Shown: positions 58,008-64,000 of the stretch, in pieces
Numbering within the stretch: position 1 is the stretch's first letter
How the letters are laid out: each line of letters begins with the position of its first letter
Assembly (NCBI GenBank): GCA_009761415.1
Contig: QUOL01000001.1
Location: 2,976,001-3,040,000, forward strand
Direction: 5' to 3'
Origin: Sarcomyxa edulis
Lineage: Eukaryota > Basidiomycota > Agaricomycetes > Agaricales > Mycenaceae
Length of the DNA: 64,000 bases
Position numbers and translations under genes: made by a program
The notes under the pieces: model-generated
The model's database searches: none
What the model was told of the DNA's origin: nothing
What the model saw: the letters and a program-made list of their open reading frames with translations, nothing else

Positions 58008-60796
58008 ATGAGGACTTCTCGTACTCATGTTTCTTCTCCAGACCTCCACACAGCAGCCCTACTTTCACCCCCACGAAATACAGCTACAGATCATCCGCGT
58101 ATGAACTCGCCAGGGCCATCTCCAGTCGATATTCAGAATCATCTATATGCCTCGTTCCTAGAGGCTCGTACTGCAGATGTAGCACTGCGTGTGAGAGGTA
58201 CATGGGAGGCGATATACAAACTTCACAGAGTCGTCTTGATTCAATCGGTGTGTATTCTGCCTCCATCATATCACACGACTATTCAAGTCCAGTCTATAGG
58301 GCTTTTTTCGCTCCCTGTTCACTGCAGGCTTCGTCGAATCCTCCCCGAGACTTGGTGGTCATTATCGAGGCCCCGATGAGATCGATATTGTTTTCGATGA
58401 CCGCAATATAACGCGTGCAGGTAAGTTCCATCATATCCATCCAAAATATCCACATACTGATCCGATACCCATTTAGCATTCGAGTATGTACATAGATTTC
58501 AGAAATCATTCGCTACTTATATTTGCTCTAGGATATGCATTTCACGACTATACGGGGGCGGACCACCCTTGTATATGTCTCCACTCTTAATGCCTACCTC
58601 ATCACAACCCCTCACACCTTCCTTTCCAACATCGCCTCCCCAGATCCCCGTTCCAAAAGGGCACCACCCCGCAACTCCTCGCTTCTTGCTCTCTCTACTC
58701 GCGGTGAATGATCTCTCCTTTCGTCCCTCCTTCGCGTGTCCTTTTCTGACCGAATACTCGAAACATAAAGACGGCAGTATACCTCGCTATTCCCTCTGTC
58801 GCCCTGCAGGCTCTGAACTCTATCATCAGCTCCATTGGTCCTCATACTGTCATCCAGTATCTTAATTTTGCTTTGGGTCATCCGGTAGGTGGTCCTCAGG
58901 GAGATGAACCCGAAGCTGCTATTGGCCTCGAACATGTCGCTCAGCCAATACCAGAGGAGTCTCATCACTCCGTTCAAACCACAAAGGGGGAACCTGACGA
59001 GCCTGTCACCATTTCATCCACTCTACAAGGCCTTGAGGTTGATATTGATGTCAAAACTCCTTCCGAAATCGTTTCTCCTTCCGACTCAGTGTCTCTGAAT
59101 TCAGACGACAGTACGTCCCTAGAAGATGGACCACTATCTCATTATGGTAATATATCAGATAAACTCGGGGAAGCTGTAGCTTGCTGGTTAGCGAGATGGG
59201 GTCCAGATATGTTTCCCTTCGAACAGCAAAAGAAGAAGAAGAGTACGCAGACATCTACGACGACTTCCGCTCCTCATATGCGTCGAAGAGCCAGGACAGT
59301 TCCCGGCCCCTATGAGGAACCTGATGATAGCCCATCAGCGCGTATAAGTGTTCCCTCTGCGATTCCTGCGATCTGGGACCGTCAGGGGCTGAAAGCCAAG
59401 TGGGTTGTTGCGCTCATATCCTCAGATCTCTTCTTTATTCGGGGAGAGCGCGAGCGGTATGACTTCGCTAAATCTGTTGTGGAATTCAGGAGGGCTGGAG
59501 GTATAAACGAAGCGGAAGAATCAGAATGGAGCAAGTTATTCGAACATGGAATCTACTATGCTAATATGGTACGTTGTATGCCTTTCCTGCGACGAATGCA
59601 GTACTGATTCCCTGTAGTCGACGGAAGATATCATAACCATCTCCCAAGATGTATCACCGAGTACCGGACGATTGTTTGTACCTTTGGCCGTGCTACAAGC
59701 TGCGCATTGGAGCCAATCTGTTCTCCGTCATCACATTACGGTCAAACCCTCGTCGTCATCATACTCACCCACCCTGACTTCGTCACCTCTTCCACGAGAA
59801 AAGGAGTTAGGTATCACAGACACAACTGCAGATATCCTGACTCGTTTATCTTCGAACGATGACATAGCCCAGACACAAGAAAAAGCCAAAACGTACTATC
59901 CTATTCCAAAGGATTCTTCTGTCCGACTAGGAGTTAGTGGCGAGATTGAAGGTAACACCATCGAACAGCTCTTTGAGGTTTCATCGCCTTCGAGGGACGC
60001 GAAACCAGTCCCTCAAGCAGTCACTTCTGAACGAAACTTCTTCGGGTTGCTGCCTGAACGGCATACGGCTTCTTCATGCGTCAAAACAGACACATCAGGA
60101 AAACAGCGGTGGTCTACTTATGCTCCTTTCCGATTCTCAGTAGAATTCTGGGACGTAGATTCACTGAAGGAGAAATCTCGATTACACTCGCATACCATAT
60201 GGTATGCGGGTAGTCTCTTCAATGTGTACGTTCAGATCGTCAAGAAGAAAGGCGTCCAGCTAGGCGTATACTTGCATCGCCAATCCAGTATTGATCCTAT
60301 TCCTCCTTCTTCGGCTCCTTTGATGTCTCGCGACCGGGAACTTCATCATAATCGTATTCCTTCCTTGCCATCTACACTGCCACTGCAACAAATACCATCA
60401 TCTCCATCCGTGCATCATCCTCCATTGTCCAGGACTACTACCCCTCAGTCGGCACCGAGCACGTCTCTCAGTAATCTACCCAGCTATAGTGGGGCGGGAA
60501 CTAATTACAGCTCAATCCCAGCCACTGCTGCTCCTGTCACACCACCACAGCCATATCGCGATCCCCGAGCATCAATTTCAGCGTACTTCACCATCAGTTG
60601 CGCTAGTATAACCGGATCAACACCCAGCCTCACTCGTTTCACGAGCTCTCCTGACGTGTTCTCCGTGAGCCAAAGTTGGGGATGGAAATCGAGCTCGTTG
60701 ATAGCTGACCAACCGGAAGGTCAAAGTCAGACCTCGAGTGTTGCTCAGGGGAAGGAGGTTAGCTTGCGTGCTACGGTTGTTTTGGGGGTGGTTTGA
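58008..60796 (+). CDS. BTB/POZ-domain protein
   Basis: Six exons: 58008-58247, 58300-58420, 58477-58483, 58532-58703, 58771-59568, 59618-60796, giving 838 residues. The BTB fold is seen in YASFLEARTADVALRVRG, YKLHRVVLIQSGFFRSLFTA, DEIDIVFDDRNITRAAFEIC and SRLYGGGPP. A low-complexity loop then interrupts the fold, followed by helices (VALQALNSIISSIGPHTVIQ), an acidic linker and a large C-terminal region with a possible beta-rich domain (RFSVEFWDVDSLKEKSRLHS). BTB proteins dimerise or bind Cul3; the architecture resembles fungal germ-cell-less-like BTB proteins, and a role in ubiquitination is inferred only. Exon 3 is 7 nt and is needed to give AFEIC. Confidence 0.85.
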
Positions 60797-61171
60797 TTTT
60801 ATTCTTCTTCTTTTGATATAATGGTTATTCATCGATTCGAGTTTAGTGGAACCTTCATTTTTTTCATTGTATTTGCTAACGATCATTATGCGACCGCTCT
60901 TGTATCATCATAAATCCGTCTCATCTCGTTCATATTCGTTGTATCTTCATCGTGCTCTACCACATAAGTACTACCATACCTAGTTACCTTTGCCTTTCTT
61001 GACTTACTTACCTCCTCTCGACTCAGTCTATCTCTTTTTGGTATGCCTACCTACTACTTAATCTAAGGACACTACTTATATACACGCAGATTCATATCGT
61101 TTGACCTCTCAATACCAGCGCGTACATTGAGAATTAATTGTATATATGGGGAACACATCCAGAGGATGAAA
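60797..61171. other. convergent 3' flanks
   Basis: 375 bp, AT-rich, no gene seen. Confidence 0.4.
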
Positions 61172-62369
61172 TTACAATTGCTCGACGGTTATTTTGACCT
61201 TTTTTGACCTTGTTTTGTCCTTTTTATCACTTGTATCTGGGATGACGGGGCCGATACCGTCTAGGACAGGAGGTGCAGTCGGGATGGTGTCAGATGCATC
61301 AGAGTCCGGAAAAGACGGCTCAGCGTCCAAGCCCTCTAACCCATCGATGTTATCCACATATGGATCATCATCCGAATCGTCGAGACTGTCGTCGTAGTCG
61401 TCGTCGTCGTATATGTCGGGACCAACGCCATCGTCCTCGTCATCTGCAACATCATCATCATCATCGAAAGGATTGTCAAGATCACACGGTCCATCGCATG
61501 TAGGTTCATAAGGATCGCAACTCCCGCAAGAGTCGGTACACGGAGAATCCCAAGTTGATGGATCACTTGCATCGTCCGATGTGGCGCAGGAGCAATCGGT
61601 GGATGAGTCTATAGTGTTGCTGGAGAGATTCTCCACTAGCTGCGCCAAGAGCGCAATAAGTGTTGCTAAATCGTCGCTAGTTCCGACTGTACTCCCCGCG
61701 GCTACAGCTGGGGAACCGGCGGGCGGAGTCGGAACAGAAGCAGGTAAAGGGATGATGGTGGTAGATTCGAACTGAGAGAAAGTGGTGACTGATCCATTGG
61801 AGGATGAGGATGGTGAGGATAAGGAGGATGTCAATGTCGAAGTCGACGAAGACGAGTCTGAAGAGAGATCGAGCACGGCATCAGTAACGCCACCAGAGGA
61901 ATCAGCGTCCGAGTCCGAGTCTGTATCATCTGGCAAGGCCAATGACACATCAGAACAATGTACAGCATAGTTTCGACATGATTGATACCTCTTCGCAAGA
62001 CAGAGCCCGAATCTCCAGTTGAATCCTCTTCAGTAGCCGAAACGAAAGTTCCTGTACCATCAGCGACGACCCCCTCGTCAATAAGAGTCTCTATGATATC
62101 GAGAACGTCGGAAACAATGCGCGCAGATGCTGTAGTGGATAGACTCGAAGATGTAGGACCGTCAACTGAATTCATTGAGGGAAGAATAGCTCGAACATTT
62201 GGCGCGTTGTCTATACCTTGTTGGCTATGAGGTAAAAACGACTCAGCTCAGCTCAGCAAGATCAAGGATGGTAAATGAAGCCGTACGTGAGGGGGGCGCC
62301 GATAGATAGGAAAGCCCCGTTCAACGAGGCAACGAGCAGTAAGAATCGGCTCAAGATGGTGCGAACCAT
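61172..62369 (-). CDS. acidic Ser/Asp-rich secreted protein with Cys cluster
   Basis: Three exons: 62369-62287, 62224-61989, 61929-61172, giving 358 residues. The short first exon encodes a clear signal peptide (ILSRFLLLVASLNGAFLSIG); it joins in phase to QQGIDNAPNVR. Next come Ser/Thr-rich sequence, a compact cluster of nine Cys in about 40 residues (CSCATSDD ... CTDSCGSCDPYEPTCDGPCD), then an extremely Asp-rich stretch (DDDYDDSLDDSDDDPYVD). The end is basic (KKDKTRSKKVK). No enzyme motif. It may bind calcium or other cations, or be a cell-wall protein; this is speculation. Family not recognised. Confidence 0.7.
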
Positions 62370-62980
62370 TTGTATTATGTCGGGGGAGGTCGTTGCAGAG
62401 GGAAGCACAAACAAGCCTGCTTGTTGTGATAAGATGCTCGAAGCTATCCAGTAGCTCGAGCAAGAAAAAAAAAAGAATCGTGAGCGCCGCTAGCGAAACC
62501 GAGGGACGATGGTAACATCTTATATATGTCCCTTATGCGTAAATCCGGTCATCCATGGTGCAGGTCGGTGATACTTGCCATGACAGTCGGAGATGATATA
62601 CTTGGTGGATGGCGAGTTCGAAGGAGATATCCAGACTTCAAACGTGTACCGAAGCCGACCGTCTCCCGTTGCCTCCATGCTTGAAGCTGTACGGACGATG
62701 AATGACACCGCGACGATAAACTTGATAGTCCCATAACGCGATAAAAGATCCTATATAACCAGTCAAGTGTGCTAGACAGGGTAAAAATATACGCATTTCC
62801 GAAGTCGACGTCGTGGTTGGTCGTTGAAGAAGCGCGTCAAGTCGAAGCGCGTCGCAAACATTTTTGGAGTTTGAGAGTCCGATACAGGTGGAATTTTCTC
62901 TCCCGAACGTTCACGTCGACGATCTACATCCGCTTACAATCTGCTATTATCTTTTGATTAGCTTGTTACCATCGCCCATA
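62370..62980. promoter_or_regulatory. divergent promoter region, acidic protein / cullin
   Basis: 611 bp between start codons. A tatatatg string near 62520 and two gaagcgcgtc repeats near 62830-62850. No gene supported. Confidence 0.4.
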
Positions 62981-64000
62981 ATGTCTGGATCCAAGGATAA
63001 AGGGAAACAAGTGGTCAAACCCGCGATTATAATTCCTCCTCTGCCCAATCCTTCAGCGGGTAGCGCCAATCCTTCAGCTTCTCTCTCGGCGTTGTGGGGC
63101 TACCTTCAACCCGCTTTGAACCACGTCGTTCGCTCTCCGACAAACGACCCGTCTAAAGCACCCCCCATCGATGTTTCGTACTACGCTGGCATCCATACTG
63201 CTTGCTACAACTAGTAAGAATGGGATCCAGATGTCAACATGTTATTGCTGTACTGAAAACACGGCGAATAGCTTCACGGCCCAGTCCGAATCTGCCAACT
63301 CTTCTGCGCGCGGTGATGATAACGACAAAGGTATCGTCAGTGGCACCGACATATACGAACAGCTGGACAAATACTACGCCGACGTGGCTAAAGAATTGCT
63401 TCTTGGAGCCCCCCAGGATGATTCCACTCTCATCCATTACATCATACCTTGCTTCAATCGATACTCAGCTGGTGCTCAATCTGTCAATCGTCTCTTGAAT
63501 TATGTCAATCGCCACTACGTCAAACGCGCTGTAGACGAAGACAAAGGCTGGCTCCGCCTGAATGACGTCCTCGAATCGGTAGCAAAAACGATAACTCCAG
63601 AGGATACACGCGAAAACATCTCGAAGAGGCTGAGGGAAAGGAGAACTGATGAATTGAAGAAATGGGGCTACGTGGATGGAGGATCCAATGAACTCTTAGC
63701 ACAGGCAGAAGCATGCGCCGAAGCCGCGAGCCCTCTAGATCGCATCGTTCCCGTCTCGTCTCTTGCACTTCGTCGTTTCAGGATCGAATTTATCGAGCCG
63801 TTACTGGCAGTTCCCAAAGTCAAAGGCAAGAAGGGCAAGAAAAAGATACCTACGGCTTCCAGTGGGTCTTCTCCACAGCTCCCTAAAGGCCGCTTAGCTC
63901 GTGCGGTCAAGGAATTGCTCGAATCAAACGGTGGCGAAGAGGAGGAGAAGAATCTGTTGGCGAGTTCACTTGCCAAGGCTTTGAGGAATGTAGGAGTTCG
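62981..64000 (+). CDS. cullin, N-terminal part (CUL1/Cdc53-like), cut by window end
   Basis: Exon 1 62981-63213, intron 63214-63271, exon 2 63272 to beyond 64000; 320 codons are visible. After a short basic leader, LWGYLQPALNHVVRSPTNDP and PIDVSYYAGIHTACYNYFTA match the cullin-repeat start of basidiomycete CUL1. DKYYADVAKELLLGAPQDD and NRLLNYVNRHYVKRAVDEDK continue the first cullin repeats. A Lys/Gly-rich insert (KVKGKKGKKKIP) and a charged helical segment follow, still in frame at the edge. Cullins scaffold RING ubiquitin ligases; if CUL1, this would be the SCF partner of F-box proteins such as the one at 5344-6927. The C-terminal neddylation domain is outside the window. Confidence 0.85.

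Overview
The window looks like nuclear DNA from a mushroom-forming basidiomycete (Agaricomycetes). Genes are dense and split by very short introns: I placed about 130 by hand, almost all 47-85 bp. The gene set is fungal: VAC8, ERG5/CYP61, a GH16 glucanase, fungal-type HMG-box regulators, an F-box/LRR-like protein, P450s and a class 1A dihydroorotate dehydrogenase. Species cannot be named from this. Exon borders below are my own splice calls. They were kept only if the phase closed across every junction and, where a family is known, the protein matched it.

Layout. 0.3-7 kb: ROK1 DEAD-box helicase (+), an HMG-box regulator (+), an F-box protein (+). 7-13.3 kb: CCA1 tRNA nucleotidyltransferase (-), an acyl-protein thioesterase (-), VAC8 (+). 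14.2-21.5 kb: secreted GH16 glucanase (+), a BAG-type protein with a repeated motif (+), a P450 (-). 22.9-32.4 kb: SLC33-type acetyl-CoA transporter (+), GYF-domain protein (+), a one-TM protein (-). 32.7-35.5 kb: a 2.8-kb Tc1-like transposon with matching inverted ends and TA flanks. It holds an intact DD34E transposase and a second, convergent gene. 35.6-38.5 kb: a small mitochondrial LEA-like protein (+) and ERG5 (-). 38.6-39.8 kb: a 1.1-kb non-autonomous element with CACTG ends. 39.8-42.6 kb: degraded or unrecognised sequence with a local duplication. 42.6-45.6 kb: two tandem paralogous one-TM surface proteins with PPxY tails (+). 46.6-52.1 kb: the spliceosomal protein MFAP1 (-) and a 24-exon PARP (-). 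53.2-64 kb: a second HMG-box regulator (+), dihydroorotate dehydrogenase (-), the TRAPP subunit TRS31 (-), a BTB protein (+), an acidic secreted protein (-), and the 5' part of a cullin running off the end (+).

The genes are mostly unrelated housekeeping functions (ribosome biogenesis, tRNA maturation, vacuole and Golgi traffic, sterol and pyrimidine synthesis, splicing, DNA-damage signalling). Accessory content sits mainly at 32.7-45.6 kb. The points most worth following are the two-gene transposon, the run of GC-AG introns and tiny exons (7, 9 and 12 nt), and the repeated motif in the BAG protein.
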